Below are positions 51,496-61,612 of a DNA stretch of 64,000 nucleotides, piece by piece (position 1 is the first letter of the stretch; each line of letters opens with the position of its first letter). Below the pieces are notes generated by a model, which did no database searches, was not told where the DNA came from, and saw only the letters and a list, made by a program, of their open reading frames with translations. Source of the DNA: Synechococcus sp. CBW1002 (GTDB taxonomy: Bacteria; Cyanobacteriota; Cyanobacteriia; PCC-6307; Cyanobiaceae); the NCBI RefSeq assembly GCF_015840915.1, contig NZ_CP060398.1:1922001-1986000 (forward strand), given 5' to 3'. The position numbers and the translations under genes were made by a program.

Positions 51496-52562
51496 TCGTC
51501 GAACCGGGAGCTGTTATCCCGGGACGGGCTGGTGTCGCTGGGCGTGTTGGTCCGGGTGGGACCTGTGGTCTGGCCAGGAGCTGGGCCTGGCTCCGTGGGC
51601 CTCACCGGCGTGAACTCCGCATCGCTCACTGATGCGGAAGCGCCTGGGCGGCTGCGGTAGGAGGTGCCCTGCGGAACACCCGGGGCCGGGCCAGGCGATC
51701 CTGGGCCCGGCTGGGCTGAGCTGCGCGGCGGAGGGGTTCCGGCGGGGCCCACCCCGGTGGAGCTGCCCCAGCTGGAGGTGTCGGGAGAGCCACTGGGGCG
51801 GCGGCTGGAGCGTGGCATCCCATCGGTGGCGCCGGGCCGGCTGCCGCGGCGCGGTTCCGGGGTGGTCTCCCGTTGGCGCCGGCGGGCTCCGAAGCTGCCG
51901 CTGTCGCCCTGAGGGGCACCTGCTGCATAGCGGGAGGCCCGTGGTGGCCTGTCGTCTTCGCCCCGGGTCTCACCACGAAGATCGCCTGCAGGTCTGCGGG
52001 GCGGGCGTCCGGATCGCTCGTCTGGACCAGGACCAGCGTTGTCCCACTGGTCACTGCCACTGGATCGCCGGCTTGCCGCACGCTCCGGAATGGCGGCACG
52101 GCTGACCCGGCTGGGTCGGTAGAAATCGTCCTGGTCTCCGTCGTCGGGATCGCGGGAGCGGATGCCACGGCGCACCGGCTGGGGCTCATCGAACCGGTCG
52201 TAGTCGTCGTCGTAGCCGCGGCCGCCACCCATGCGGGGGCGGGACGGTTCGATCGGGTCCTCGTCTTCGAAGTAGGACGAGCGTCGTGCCTGTTCGGTGG
52301 TCACGCCCCGCAGACGCACGCTCTCATAGGCGAAGAACACCGTGGTGCCGGCCAGCAGGAACTGACCGAACTGGAGGATCGGATCGAGACGCCAGCCCTG
52401 AAAAAAGAGAATGCCACCGCAGAGCAGGCCCACGGCGGCAAAGAAGACGTCGTAATCGCGGGCCAGTGCAGGCTTAAAGCTCCTCATGAAATAGAGGAAG
52501 GCCCCACCTACCGCCAGCACGATGCCAACGATGCTGGCCCAGTTCAGACTGGCATTAACCAC
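51492..52562 (-). CDS. ycf66: Ycf66-family protein
   Basis: A 356-residue protein. The first about 85 residues hold three hydrophobic segments (IVGIVLAVGGAFLYFMRSFK, DVFFAAVGLLCGGILFFQGW and ILQFGQFLLAGTTVFFAYES), the conserved Ycf66 domain found in cyanobacteria and some plastids. The remaining about 270 residues are low-complexity, rich in Arg, Pro, Ser, Gly and Asp, and probably disordered. The start is GTG 52562. It is the first gene of a three-gene run with the two propeller lipoproteins, joined by overlapping stop/start codons. Function not established. Confidence 0.88.
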   Translation of the reverse strand: MVNASLNWASIVGIVLAVGGAFLYFMRSFKPALARDYDVFFAAVGLLCGGILFFQGWRLDPILQFGQFLLAGTTVFFAYESVRLRGVTTEQARRSSYFEDEDPIEPSRPRMGGGRGYDDDYDRFDEPQPVRRGIRSRDPDDGDQDDFYRPSRVSRAAIPERAASRRSSGSDQWDNAGPGPDERSGRPPRRPAGDLRGETRGEDDRPPRASRYAAGAPQGDSGSFGARRRQRETTPEPRRGSRPGATDGMPRSSRRPSGSPDTSSWGSSTGVGPAGTPPPRSSAQPGPGSPGPAPGVPQGTSYRSRPGASASVSDAEFTPVRPTEPGPAPGQTTGPTRTNTPSDTSPSRDNSSRFDD

Positions 52563-52620
52563 AGCGCACGGTCCAACGGAGCGTCAGCTCCACTGTAAGG
52601 ACCCGGCGTGGATGTTCTGA

Positions 52621-52743
52621 TCAGAGGCGACGGTCGACCTGGTCGTTCTGGCTGATCAGCACCAGCGCCAGGGTGATCGGGATGACCACGATCACCGCCC
52701 CCCAGGCGAGGCTGCTCAGGAAGTTGGCGAGGGAAGGAGTCAT
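52621..52743 (-). CDS. psbX: Photosystem II reaction centre protein PsbX
   Basis: A 40-residue one-helix thylakoid protein ([20 protein letters not shown], then [20 protein letters not shown]). The N-terminal TPSLANFL and the hydrophobic helix with VIVVIP followed by the SQxDxVxR tail are characteristic of PsbX, which sits at the periphery of photosystem II near the plastoquinone site. It starts at ATG 52743, 58 bases upstream of the ycf66 start on the same strand. It is too short to stand out from random frames without knowledge of the family. Confidence 0.9.
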   Translation of the reverse strand: MTPSLANFLSSLAWGAVIVVIPITLALVLISQNDQVDRRL

Positions 52744-52838
52744 GGCGGCGATGGCGTCGCAGACGCCAAGGGTTTGAAGGGCGATCTTAGGCAGCGCTGG
52801 CGGGTTCCTACGATTCCTTTCCAGCCGCTTAGAGCTTT

Positions 52839-53179
52839 GTGACGCCCCCTGCCTTGCCCCGCCTGGAGCTGCTGCCGCTGGCACACCTGCTGCTGGGGCT
52901 GCTGCTGGGCTGCTGCTGGCGGGCTGGACGCTGCTGTTCCTGTTTCGCATCGTGCTCACCTGGTACCCCCAGATCGATCTGGCCAAGGGGGTGATGCGGC
53001 TGGTGAGCGTCCCCACCGAGCCCCTGCTGGCCCCCACCCGCCGCCTGATCCAACCGATCGGCGGGGTGGATGTCACCCCGGTGGTGTGGGTGGGCCTGAT
53101 CAGCCTGGTGCGCGAACTGCTGGTGGGCCAGCAGGGTCTGCTCACCCTGATGCTGCTGCGCAGCTCGACTGTGGCTTAG
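52839..53179 (+). CDS. YggT-family membrane protein with apparent frameshift
   Basis: The C-terminal part is clear: [20 protein letters not shown], then [20 protein letters not shown] and a hydrophobic end, the YggT pattern (two membrane helices, PIGG/GLD-type loop). The N-terminal helix is in another frame from GTG 52839 ([20 protein letters not shown]). The two frames meet in a run of CTG/CTGG repeats (52890-52925) where one base is missing or extra. Either the gene has a slippage mutation, or the sequence has an error in this repeat. YggT proteins are linked to envelope organisation and osmotic stress. Confidence 0.6.
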
Positions 53180-53255
53180 GGGCTGTGGCTCAGGGCCTTG
53201 GCCTGGTTGCCGTTCTGCAATTCAAAGGCGGCGCTTTCGGCCTGGCCATGGCGCC

Positions 53256-54605
53256 CTAGAAGGGCAGCATCTCCTCTTCAACGAATTTGGTGTGGAGATC
53301 GCCGCTGCGGAACTCGGGGCGATCCAGCAGAGCCAGGTGGAAGTCGATCGTGGTGGGGATGCCGGTCACCGCACACTCGGACAGGGCACGGTGCATCCGC
53401 TTGATGGCGGCCTCCCGGTCCACCCCCCAGACGATCAGCTTGCCGATCAGCGAGTCGTAGAAGGGTGGGATCTCGTAGCCCGTGTAGACGTGGCTGTCCA
53501 CCCGCACGCCAGGACCACCAGGCGGCAGCCAGCCCGTGATCCGGCCCGGGGCTGGGCGGAAGTTCTGGCGAGGGTCCTCGGCATTGATGCGGCACTCGAT
53601 GGCATGGCCGGTGAGTTTGATCTCGTCCTGCCGGACGCTGATCGGTTCGCCGCCGGCAATGCGCAGTTGTTCGGCGATCAGGTCGACTCCGGTCACCATC
53701 TCGGTGACGGGATGCTCCACCTGGATGCGGGTGTTCATCTCCATGAAATAGAACTTGCCCTCGCGGTCCACCAGGAATTCCACGGTGCCGGCACCCTCGT
53801 AGCCGATGCTGCGGGCTGCGGCCACCGCCGCCTCTCCCATCTGGCGCCGCAGATCGGCGTTGATCGCCACGCTCGGGGCTTCCTCGAGCAGCTTCTGATG
53901 GCGGCGCTGGATGGAGCAGTCGCGCTCACCCAGGTGCACCACGTTGCCGTGGCGATCCGCCAGCACCTGCACCTCCACGTGCCGGGGGCGGTCGATGAAT
54001 TTCTCCATGTAGAGGCCCGGGTTGCCGAAGGCGGCTTCCGCTTCCCCCTGGGCCGCCTTGAACAGCTTCTCCAGCTGATCGGCGCTAGGCACGAGCCGCA
54101 TGCCCCGACCACCCCCGCCGGCGGTGGCCTTGATCATCACCGGGTAGCCCATGGTGGCGGCGAGGCTGGCCGCTTCGGCTGCCGTGGCCAGCAGTCCCTC
54201 GCTGCCGGGGATGGTGGGGACTCCCACCGCCTGCATCGTGGCCTTGGCAGTCGACTTGTCGCCCATGGCCCGGATCGCCTCGGGCGAGGGGCCGACGAAG
54301 GTGATGCCGTGGTCGGCGCAGATCTCGGCGAAGCGGTCGTTCTCGGCCAGGAAGCCGTAGCCGGGATGGATGGCGTCGGCACCGCGGGAGGTGGCGGCCG
54401 CCAGGATATTGGGGATGTTGAGGTAACTCTTGCTGCTGGGGGCTTCGCCCACGCAGACCGCTTCATCGGCCAGCTGAACGTGCAGAGCGTTGCGATCGAC
54501 CGTGCTGTAGACGGCCACCGTGGCAATGCCGAGCTCGCGGCAACTGCGAATGATGCGTAGGGCGATCTCGCCACGGTTGGCGATCAGCAGTTTGCCGATG
54601 GGCAT
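53256..54605 (-). CDS. accC: Biotin carboxylase subunit of acetyl-CoA carboxylase
   Basis: A 449-residue ATP-grasp enzyme that carboxylates biotin on AccB, the first step of fatty-acid synthesis. Motifs: [20 protein letters not shown] at the start, [13 protein letters not shown] near residue 76, the glycine-rich ATP loop [12 protein letters not shown] near residue 159, [20 protein letters not shown] near residue 226, and [18 protein letters not shown] near residue 287 with the catalytic Glu/Arg. Full length and undamaged. ATG 54605 is the start; an intergenic region of about 210 bases separates it from tRNA-Leu. Confidence 0.97.
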   Translation of the reverse strand: MPIGKLLIANRGEIALRIIRSCRELGIATVAVYSTVDRNALHVQLADEAVCVGEAPSSKSYLNIPNILAAATSRGADAIHPGYGFLAENDRFAEICADHGITFVGPSPEAIRAMGDKSTAKATMQAVGVPTIPGSEGLLATAAEAASLAATMGYPVMIKATAGGGGRGMRLVPSADQLEKLFKAAQGEAEAAFGNPGLYMEKFIDRPRHVEVQVLADRHGNVVHLGERDCSIQRRHQKLLEEAPSVAINADLRRQMGEAAVAAARSIGYEGAGTVEFLVDREGKFYFMEMNTRIQVEHPVTEMVTGVDLIAEQLRIAGGEPISVRQDEIKLTGHAIECRINAEDPRQNFRPAPGRITGWLPPGGPGVRVDSHVYTGYEIPPFYDSLIGKLIVWGVDREAAIKRMHRALSECAVTGIPTTIDFHLALLDRPEFRSGDLHTKFVEEEMLPF

Positions 54606-54816
54606 CCGCGAACGAGGCAGGGACGGGGCAGTGGAAACTGCGGGCTGGCCGCTGCGTGCAGGCCGGAGCGGACTGTATCAGCGCTCACAGGCCCCCTTGC
54701 CATCCCCGACGCGATCCCAGGGCGCAGATCCGTGGGGACGGGCGCTAGGTATATTGCTGGCCGAGCGGCTCCGGCCGTCTCCCACCCGGATGGAGCCTGG
54801 ACTCCAGACGATCCCT

Positions 54817-54898
54817 GCGGATGTGGTGGAATTGGTAGACACGCACGTTTGAGGGGCGTGTGACTTCGGTCTTGCGAGTTCAAGTCTCGCCATCCGCA
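54817..54898 (+). tRNA. tRNA-Leu (anticodon GAG)
   Basis: The acceptor stem is GCGGATG/CATCCGC with discriminator A at 54898. The D-arm GGTGGAATTGGTAGACAC, the anticodon loop TTGAGGG (anticodon GAG) on stem CACGT/GCGTG, a long variable arm typical of class II tRNAs (GTGACTTCGGTC) and the T-arm GCGAGTTCAAGTCTCGC are all present. CCA is not encoded. Confidence 0.95.
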
Positions 54899-54927
54899 CT
54901 CTTTTTTCACACCCTGCTCTCCATCAG

Positions 54928-56244
54928 GTGGTCCGCTCCGTGCCGGATTCCACTGCCGCCATCACGCTGGTGTGCAATGGCCCGGGTGAGCTCACCACCT
55001 GGGTTCGTCCCCTGGCGCGGCGGCTGCACGAGCTCCTGCCCCTGAGGCCCCTGGTTCCGGATGCACCCTTCAGTCTGCGGCTGGTGCTGGTGCCCTGTCC
55101 CAATGCCACCGGAGCGGAGCATGGCGTCGCCGAGGGCTGGCAGCTGTTCGAGCGGATCTGGCCGGCCCACCGCTTCTGGGGCCTGCTGCTGCGTCCGCGC
55201 CGCCATGCCGCCTGGCCGCGTCAGGGAGTGGTGGTGTTTCTGGGCGGTGACCAGTTCTGGACCGTGCTGCTCTCGGCCCGGCTCGGTTATCGCCACCTCA
55301 CCTATGCCGAATGGGTGGCGCGCTGGCCCCGTTGGAACGACCGGATCGCCGCCATGGGGCCAGCCGCGGCCGACCGGCTCAAGCCCCGCTGGCGCCAGCG
55401 CTGCACCGTGGTGGGCGATCTGATGGCCGACCTGTCGGCGCAGGCCCGCGATGAAGCTCCGCTGCCGCCGGGGGAGTGGGTGGCGTTGCTGCCGGGCTCC
55501 AAGCGGGCCAAGCTGCAGGTGGGCATGCCCTTCCTGCTGGACACGGCCGATCGTCTGGCGGCCCTGCGGCCGGGCTGCCGCTTCCTGCTGCCGGTGGCGC
55601 CCACCACGTCGGTCCAGGAGCTGCTGGCCTACGCCGGGCCGGCCAATCCGATCCAGCAGCACTACGGCACCGGCGAACCGAGGTTGGAGCGCGCTCTGCC
55701 GGCGCCTGGCTCCGGCACCGCCCCATCCCCCTTGGCCGGGGGCCGTGCCCTGGTGACGCCTGCCGGCACTCGCATCGACCTGCTCGAGACCCATCCGGTG
55801 CATGGGGCCCTGAGTCAGTGTCGGCTGGCGCTCACCACCGTGGGTGCCAACACCGCCGAGCTCGGGGCGCTGGGGGTGCCGATGCTGGTGCTGGTGCCGA
55901 CCCAGCATCTCGCGGTGATGCAGGCCTGGGATGGCGGGATCGGACTCCTGGCACGGTTGCCGATCCTGCGCTGGCTGCTGGGGGTGGCCCTGACGGCCTG
56001 GCGCATGCGGCAGCGCGGCTTCCTGGCCTGGCCGAACATCTCCGCGGGCCGCCTCGTGGTGCCGGAGCGGGTGGGGGCGATCACCCCGGCCGAGATCGCT
56101 GCGGAGGCGGCCGACTGGCTCGACCATCCGGCCCAGCTGGCGGGCCTGCGCGACGACCTGCGCAGCCTGCGCGGCCAACCCGGTGCCGTGGCCTCCCTGG
56201 CCGAGCTGGTGCGAGGCCTGCTGCCCCCGATCAGCGCTGCCTAG
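54928..56244 (+). CDS. Lipid-A-disaccharide-synthase-related glycosyltransferase
   Basis: A 438-residue protein of the GT-B type related to LpxB and to the cyanobacterial conserved family annotated in this way. The start ([20 protein letters not shown]) has the NGPGE motif of the family, and the C-terminal domain shows [20 protein letters not shown] and [14 protein letters not shown], a nucleotide-sugar-binding pattern. It lacks the complete LpxB signature, so a sugar donor and acceptor cannot be given. Start GTG 54928, just after the tRNA. In cyanobacteria the gene is single and conserved. Confidence 0.8.
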   Translation: MVRSVPDSTAAITLVCNGPGELTTWVRPLARRLHELLPLRPLVPDAPFSLRLVLVPCPNATGAEHGVAEGWQLFERIWPAHRFWGLLLRPRRHAAWPRQGVVVFLGGDQFWTVLLSARLGYRHLTYAEWVARWPRWNDRIAAMGPAAADRLKPRWRQRCTVVGDLMADLSAQARDEAPLPPGEWVALLPGSKRAKLQVGMPFLLDTADRLAALRPGCRFLLPVAPTTSVQELLAYAGPANPIQQHYGTGEPRLERALPAPGSGTAPSPLAGGRALVTPAGTRIDLLETHPVHGALSQCRLALTTVGANTAELGALGVPMLVLVPTQHLAVMQAWDGGIGLLARLPILRWLLGVALTAWRMRQRGFLAWPNISAGRLVVPERVGAITPAEIAAEAADWLDHPAQLAGLRDDLRSLRGQPGAVASLAELVRGLLPPISAA

Positions 56245-56272
56245 GCTGATCCTCCAGCGCTGTTTGATCGCG

Positions 56273-56722
56273 ATGTCGGATGTTCAGCCCGGGGCCAGCT
56301 GCACGTCAGGCAGCTTCAGTTCCGAAGCTCCGTCGTTTGTTGAGGCGTCCGACGCCGAATGGCGTCAGCGTCTCACGCCCGAGCAGTACGCCGTGACCCG
56401 TCAGGGTGGTACCGAGCGGGCCTTCAGCGGCGTCTACTGGAACCACAAGGGCAGCGGCATGTACCACTGCGTCTGCTGCGGTGCCGAGCTGTTCAGTTCC
56501 GCCAGCAAGTTCGACTCCGGTACCGGTTGGCCCAGCTTCTGGGAAGGTGTCGACAGCGGCGCCATCAAAACGCTGACCGACAGCAGCCACGGCATGGTCC
56601 GGACCGAAATCCGCTGCGCGCGCTGCGACAGCCATCTCGGCCACGTGTTCAACGATGGCCCGCGTCCCACGGGCCAGCGCTACTGCGTCAACTCCGCATC
56701 TCTGGCGTTTCGTGAGGGCTGA
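56273..56722 (+). CDS. msrB: Peptide-methionine (R)-S-oxide reductase
   Basis: A 149-residue MsrB that repairs oxidised methionine (R form) in proteins. Zinc-binding pairs CVCC (about residue 66) and CARC (about residue 112), the substrate-binding [12 protein letters not shown] segment, [20 protein letters not shown] and the catalytic Cys in [13 protein letters not shown] near residue 139 are all present. ATG 56273 lies 28 bases after the glycosyltransferase stop, so the two are likely cotranscribed. The N-terminal 30 residues are variable and not conserved. Confidence 0.95.
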   Translation: MSDVQPGASCTSGSFSSEAPSFVEASDAEWRQRLTPEQYAVTRQGGTERAFSGVYWNHKGSGMYHCVCCGAELFSSASKFDSGTGWPSFWEGVDSGAIKTLTDSSHGMVRTEIRCARCDSHLGHVFNDGPRPTGQRYCVNSASLAFREG

Positions 56723-56731
56723 CCGCCCCTC

Positions 56732-57814
56732 TCACCAGGGATCGGTGAGGTCTTCGGCGTCCACGTCGAGGGGATCGGCCGGTGCTGCCGGCCGGCGGCT
56801 GGGCAACGGGCCACGCCGGATCTCAGGCTCCCGGTCATAGACCTCAGCCCGTGAGGGCATCGGGTCCAGGGGTTGGGGATCCAGGGGCTCTTGCTCCTCG
56901 CGACCGCGGCGAAAATCCTCACGGGGACTGGGGCCGCGATCAAGGTCACCACGGGGATCGGACAGCCGTTCAGGGCCTCTGGAGGGGGAGGAGCGGTACT
57001 CCTGCTCGTCCTCATCGAGATAGCGACGCTGACGCAGGGGCTCGCGCTGGCGGCGTTCCTCCAGTTCGACGTATTCCAGCTCTTCCCGTGGCGCAAAGGA
57101 GCGGCTGGTGGCGGGTTGGATGCGCCGTTGTTCCTGGGCCGCGGGCTGGCCGGCCGCGAGCTGGTTCTCCACCGGCACCATCGACTGGCGGTAGCGCTCC
57201 CGTTCCTCCTGCTCCCAGCTGGGTCCGCCGATGCCGAGTTTTTCGAGCAGCCCCGAGCCCAGCTGCTTGAGCTTTTCGTCAGCGCCTTCGTACACGATGA
57301 TCCGATCCGGCCCGCTGCTGACCACCTCCTCCACAGGCAGCTCCCAGGTGCTGAGCACGCCCTCACCCAGCAGGGGTACGCCCACGGCACCCAGCACCAG
57401 GGTGGTGAGTTCGCCGGTCTCGATGTCAAAGCTGAAGCCCAGCACCCGGCCCAGCGTCTCTCCAGCCTCGGTGATCACCTGGCAGTTGATCACTTTGCTG
57501 TAGCGGTCCGGATTGAAGCCCTCCGCCAGGGAGTCGGCCGAATCCACCAGGATCACATCGCCCACCTGGCGGATCCGGTCCAGGGGCATCCAGCGGGGCA
57601 GGCCGGGCAGGAAGCGGGTCAGGGGGTTGTCGCGCAGACCCAGGGCCACCACCTCGCGGCGATCGATGTCCACCACCACTTCTCCCACCACCCCAAGGCG
57701 GCGTCCGGTGTCGCGGGTGATCACCAGGGTGCCCATCAGCTCCGAGCGCAGCCAGAGCCGATCACTGGGGGCCGAGGCGTTCGGATCGGCGGCGGGGGGG
57801 ATCGAAGAGGTCAA
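56732..57814 (-). CDS. PRC-barrel domain protein with disordered tail
   Basis: A 360-residue protein starting at TTG 57814. Two PRC-barrel-like domains are visible: LMGTLVITRDTGRRLGVVGE (residues 26-45) and SKVINCQVITEAGETLGRVL (about residues 106-125), the fold found in photosynthetic reaction-centre H subunits and in RimM. The C-terminal half is low-complexity, rich in Arg, Glu, Asp and Pro. Such proteins are conserved in picocyanobacteria and often near smc. Convergent with msrB, nine bases between stops. Confidence 0.85.
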   Translation of the reverse strand: MTSSIPPAADPNASAPSDRLWLRSELMGTLVITRDTGRRLGVVGEVVVDIDRREVVALGLRDNPLTRFLPGLPRWMPLDRIRQVGDVILVDSADSLAEGFNPDRYSKVINCQVITEAGETLGRVLGFSFDIETGELTTLVLGAVGVPLLGEGVLSTWELPVEEVVSSGPDRIIVYEGADEKLKQLGSGLLEKLGIGGPSWEQEERERYRQSMVPVENQLAAGQPAAQEQRRIQPATSRSFAPREELEYVELEERRQREPLRQRRYLDEDEQEYRSSPSRGPERLSDPRGDLDRGPSPREDFRRGREEQEPLDPQPLDPMPSRAEVYDREPEIRRGPLPSRRPAAPADPLDVDAEDLTDPW

Positions 57815-57891
57815 GTCCGGGGGCCGGTGCTGGGCGGCGGTGGGGCTGGCGACTGGCGTCCAGTCGGCTCATTGTGACCCACGTGCGCGGC

Positions 57892-60800
57892 TCAGGCCGC
57901 AGGCGGCAAACCGACCACCTGGGTGTGGGCGCCGCGGGCCTGGGTGACGCCGATCGTGCGGGTGGACGCGGCGATCATCGGCCGGCGGTGGCTCACCACC
58001 AGGAACTGGGCGTCGTCGGCCTGGCTGGCGATCAGGGCCGCCAGGCGCTCCACGTTGACGCCATCGAGGAAGCTGTCCACCTCGTCGAGGGCGTAGAAGG
58101 GCGAGGGGCGGAACTGCTGCAGGGCGAACAGGAAGCTGAGGGCCGTGAGGGACTTCTCGCCGCCGCTCATCGCCGCCAGGCGCCGCACCGCCTTGCCCTT
58201 GGGATGGGCGACCAGGGTGAGTCCGCCTTCGAGGGGTTGCTCGGTGTTCTCCAGCTGCAGGTAGCCCTCGCCGTCGGAGAGCCCGGCGAAGATCCGACGG
58301 AAGTGTCCATCCACCGCCACGAAGGCCTCCAGGAAGGCCTCCTGCCGCAGGGTGGCGACCGTTTCGATCCGCAGCAACAGCTCTTCCCGCTCGCTGCTCA
58401 GCACCTCCAGCCGGTCTGCCAGCTCGGCCAGCCGCAGCTCCAGCTGTTCGAGTTCCTCGAGGGCCAGCATGTTCACAGGCTCCAGAGCCTCCATGCGCTG
58501 CTGGATCCGAGCCAGTTCGGCCTGCAGCGTCTCCAGTCCTGCCAGCCGCACTTCCTCGGGGATCTCCGGCAGTGGATCCGGCAGGGCCTGCTCCAGCTGG
58601 GCCAGCCGCAGGGCTTCGCTGCGTTCCTGCTCGGCCAGGGCGGCCAGTTCCTCGCCGAGGCGCTGCAACTCCCATTGCAGGTTCTGCAGGGCCTGGCGCT
58701 GTCCGGCCAGGCGCCCTTCAGCGGCGTCCCGGGCCCGGCGCTGCTCCCCGAAGCGGGTCTGGAGGGCACTCTGCCGGGTTTCGAGCTCGCTGCGGCGCTC
58801 CTGCTCGGCCTGTTGCTGTTCCTTCCAGCGACTCCGCTCAGCCACCAGGGTCCGCACCGCCTCCGCCAGGCGTTGTTCGTCGCCGGCGAGGGCATCGAGC
58901 TGGCTGGCCACCCGCTCGCTGCTGAGGGCCCGTTCACGGCGCGCCGCCAGCAGCTGGTCCCGTTGCAGGCGGGCCTCGGAGAGGCTGCGATCGGCGTTCT
59001 CGAGTTCCTTCTGCAGGCCCTGCCAGTGGGCCCCGTCGCCGCCGCCACCGGCGCTGGTCTCGGCCTGCTCCAGGGCGGCAAGGGCCTGTTGCAGGGGCGG
59101 AATGGCTGTGAGCAGGTGCCGCCGCCGCTGCCGGTCTGCGAGGGCCGCCGTCTCCAGCTCGCCCAGTCGCTGATCAAGGCGCTGCTGCCGTTCCCGCTCC
59201 GGTGCCGCAGCCCGTTCCGCGGCCCCGGCTTCGGCCTGCAGGGCCGCCAGCCGTTGCTGCTGGGCCTGCAGTTGCGGCCGCAGTGCCTCCAGCTGCTGGG
59301 CCAGCCCCGATTCCCGCCGACGGCTGGCGAGGAGGCTCTCGCCCAGCTCCAGCAGGCGGCGCCGCAACGGCTCGGCCTCGTCGCCCTCCTGGGCGCTGCC
59401 GAAGCTGAGCTGGCCGCTGCGCTGCTGCAGGCTGCCGCCGGTCATGGCGCCGCTCTTCTCGAGCAGCTCCCCATCGAGGGTCACGGCGCGGCAACGGCCC
59501 AGCTCGCGGCGGGCGCTGGAGAGGGTGTCGAACACCAGCGTGTCGCCGAACACGTAGCGGAACACCTCGGCGTAGACGGGTTCATGGCGCACCAGTTCCA
59601 CCGCCCGACCCACCAGGCCATCGCCGCCAATGGCACCTCGGGTGGTGCCGGGAGCGGCTCCCCGCTGCAGGGCCGCCGCCCCACTGGCCCCGCCGCCGCC
59701 GCCTCGGATCTTGTTGAGCGGCAGGAAGGTGAGCCGTCCGGCCCGCCGGTTCTTGAGCAGGTCGATGGCGCGGGCGGCGATCCGGTCGTCGTCGACCACC
59801 ACCTGGCCGAGCCGGGCGCCGGCCGCCACCTCCAGGGCGAGGCGATGGCGCTCCTCCACCTCCCCCAGCTGCGCCACCGGTCCGTGGATGCCCTCCAGGC
59901 CGGCCTCAAGCAGCATCCGCAGCGCTCCGGTGCCGCGGCTTTCCTGCAGGGTGTCCCGCCGGCTGTCCAGCCGGGCGATCTCCCGCTCCAGGTTGGTCTG
60001 CTCGACCTCGAGGCGCTGGCGGGTGCGCTGCTGCAGGGCCAGGTTCTCCGCCAGATCCTGCAACTGCCGCTGCGCCTGCCCCAGGGCCTGCTGCAGCTGC
60101 GTCTGCTCCTCGTCCAGGCCCCGCTGGCGGGTGGCGGCCTCGGCATGGCTGCCGTCCTGTTGCTGCCGCTCCAGCTGCAGTTCGTCCAGCCGTTGCTGCC
60201 ACTGCCGCAGCCGTTCCTCCAGCTGCTGCTGCTCGGCCAGCAGCGGTCCCAGCTGGTTCTGCAGGGCCTGGCGCTGCTGGCTGCGCTGGCGCTGCTCCTC
60301 CAGCCAGGTGCCGGAGCGCCCCGCCACCTCGCCCAGGCGCCGCCGCGAGAGTTCCACGGCCGCCTCCGCGTCGCGGCAGCGGCCTTCAGCGGTGGCCAGG
60401 GCAGCGCTGTCTTCGGCGGCATCCAGCTCCTGCCGCTGCCGCCGCAGCTCGCCTTGGCGCTGCGCCAGGTTCTGGCGTTGCGCCTGCAGGGCTTCGGCCT
60501 CCTGCTGGTGCCGCTCCGCCTGCCGGGCCAGTTCGCGGCCACTGGCCTCCAGGCCCGCCAGCTCGGCCTGCACGGACAGAAGCTGATCTTCCCCGAGGGC
60601 TTTCACCTCCGCCTGCAACTGCTCCAGGGCCAGGGCTGCCTGCTGGATCTCGGCCTCGGCGGTTGCGATGGCTTCGCGATCACTGATCTGCTGGCGGCCC
60701 AGGGCTTCGCGGCGGCGATTCAGTTGGTCGCGCTGCTGCCGGGCGGCGTCCACTTCCAGCACCTGGGCCTGAAGCCGTCCGGTGATCAGCCGTTGGCGCA

Positions 60801-61515
60801 ACTCCTGGTAGGTGCGGGCCTTGGCGCAGTCGCGCTCCAGTTTCTGGCGCGAGAGGAGCAGCTCCTGCTCCACGATGCGGCAACGCTCCTGTCGTTCCTG
60901 CACCTCATCGAGCTTGGCGCGCGTCTGGGCGATGCGGGTGTCGAACAGGGCCACACCGGCCAGCTCGTCGATGATGCCGCGCCGCTCCCGGGCACTCATC
61001 GACACGATGCGGGTCACATCGCCCTGCATCACCACGTTGCTGCCGTCGGGATCGACCCGCAGGCGCCGCAGCTGGGTCTGGAGCTGCTGCAGGTTGCAGG
61101 TCACCCCATCGGCGCTGTAGCTGCTGCTGTAGGTGCCACCGGGGGCCACCCGCAGGCGGCGGGTGACGCTCCAGGCCTTCTGGCCGGCCTGGATCCAGGG
61201 ACCCTCCTCGGGGGGATCGAGGCCGGCCTCCGCCTCATCGGGCTGCCAGTCGCCCAGGTCGAAGCGCACGGTGACGCAGGCCTCGGCCGCCCGTCCCTGG
61301 CGCAGCACGGCGCTGTTGATCAGATCGGGCAGCCGTTCGGCCCGCATCCCCCGGCTGTTGGCCAGGCCGAGGCAAAAGAGCACGGCATCGAGAATGTTGC
61401 TCTTGCCGGAGCCGTTCGGGCCGGTCACCACGGTGAAACCGGGTTCGAGCGGGATCGCCACCGATCCGCCGAACGATTTGAACTGAGACAGCTCGACCTG
61501 ATTGATGTGAACCAC
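57892..61515 (-). CDS. smc: Chromosome segregation protein SMC
   Basis: A 1207-residue SMC ATPase that condenses and segregates the chromosome with ScpA/ScpB. The N-terminal head has Walker A VTGPNGSGKSNILDAVLFCL (about residue 31). Two long coiled coils (about residues 170-500 and 660-1000) flank a hinge near residues 530-650 (GAIGGDGLVGRAVELV and VTLDGELLEKSGAMTGG). The C-terminal head has the signature AAMSGGEKSLTALSFLFALQ and Walker B FYALDEVDSFLD. Gln- and Leu-rich coils give many long frames on the other strand, all shadows. Start ATG 61515. Confidence 0.97.
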   Translation of the reverse strand: MVHINQVELSQFKSFGGSVAIPLEPGFTVVTGPNGSGKSNILDAVLFCLGLANSRGMRAERLPDLINSAVLRQGRAAEACVTVRFDLGDWQPDEAEAGLDPPEEGPWIQAGQKAWSVTRRLRVAPGGTYSSSYSADGVTCNLQQLQTQLRRLRVDPDGSNVVMQGDVTRIVSMSARERRGIIDELAGVALFDTRIAQTRAKLDEVQERQERCRIVEQELLLSRQKLERDCAKARTYQELRQRLITGRLQAQVLEVDAARQQRDQLNRRREALGRQQISDREAIATAEAEIQQAALALEQLQAEVKALGEDQLLSVQAELAGLEASGRELARQAERHQQEAEALQAQRQNLAQRQGELRRQRQELDAAEDSAALATAEGRCRDAEAAVELSRRRLGEVAGRSGTWLEEQRQRSQQRQALQNQLGPLLAEQQQLEERLRQWQQRLDELQLERQQQDGSHAEAATRQRGLDEEQTQLQQALGQAQRQLQDLAENLALQQRTRQRLEVEQTNLEREIARLDSRRDTLQESRGTGALRMLLEAGLEGIHGPVAQLGEVEERHRLALEVAAGARLGQVVVDDDRIAARAIDLLKNRRAGRLTFLPLNKIRGGGGGASGAAALQRGAAPGTTRGAIGGDGLVGRAVELVRHEPVYAEVFRYVFGDTLVFDTLSSARRELGRCRAVTLDGELLEKSGAMTGGSLQQRSGQLSFGSAQEGDEAEPLRRRLLELGESLLASRRRESGLAQQLEALRPQLQAQQQRLAALQAEAGAAERAAAPERERQQRLDQRLGELETAALADRQRRRHLLTAIPPLQQALAALEQAETSAGGGGDGAHWQGLQKELENADRSLSEARLQRDQLLAARRERALSSERVASQLDALAGDEQRLAEAVRTLVAERSRWKEQQQAEQERRSELETRQSALQTRFGEQRRARDAAEGRLAGQRQALQNLQWELQRLGEELAALAEQERSEALRLAQLEQALPDPLPEIPEEVRLAGLETLQAELARIQQRMEALEPVNMLALEELEQLELRLAELADRLEVLSSEREELLLRIETVATLRQEAFLEAFVAVDGHFRRIFAGLSDGEGYLQLENTEQPLEGGLTLVAHPKGKAVRRLAAMSGGEKSLTALSFLFALQQFRPSPFYALDEVDSFLDGVNVERLAALIASQADDAQFLVVSHRRPMIAASTRTIGVTQARGAHTQVVGLPPAA

Positions 61516-61612
61516 CAGGCCCGCCCACCGAGCAGCCGAAATGTAGCGGAGGTGGTTCCACGCTCAAGTCCACTCCTTAGCTTGGGTGAGCCGCCCGAAC
61601 ACCGTCGCCGCC

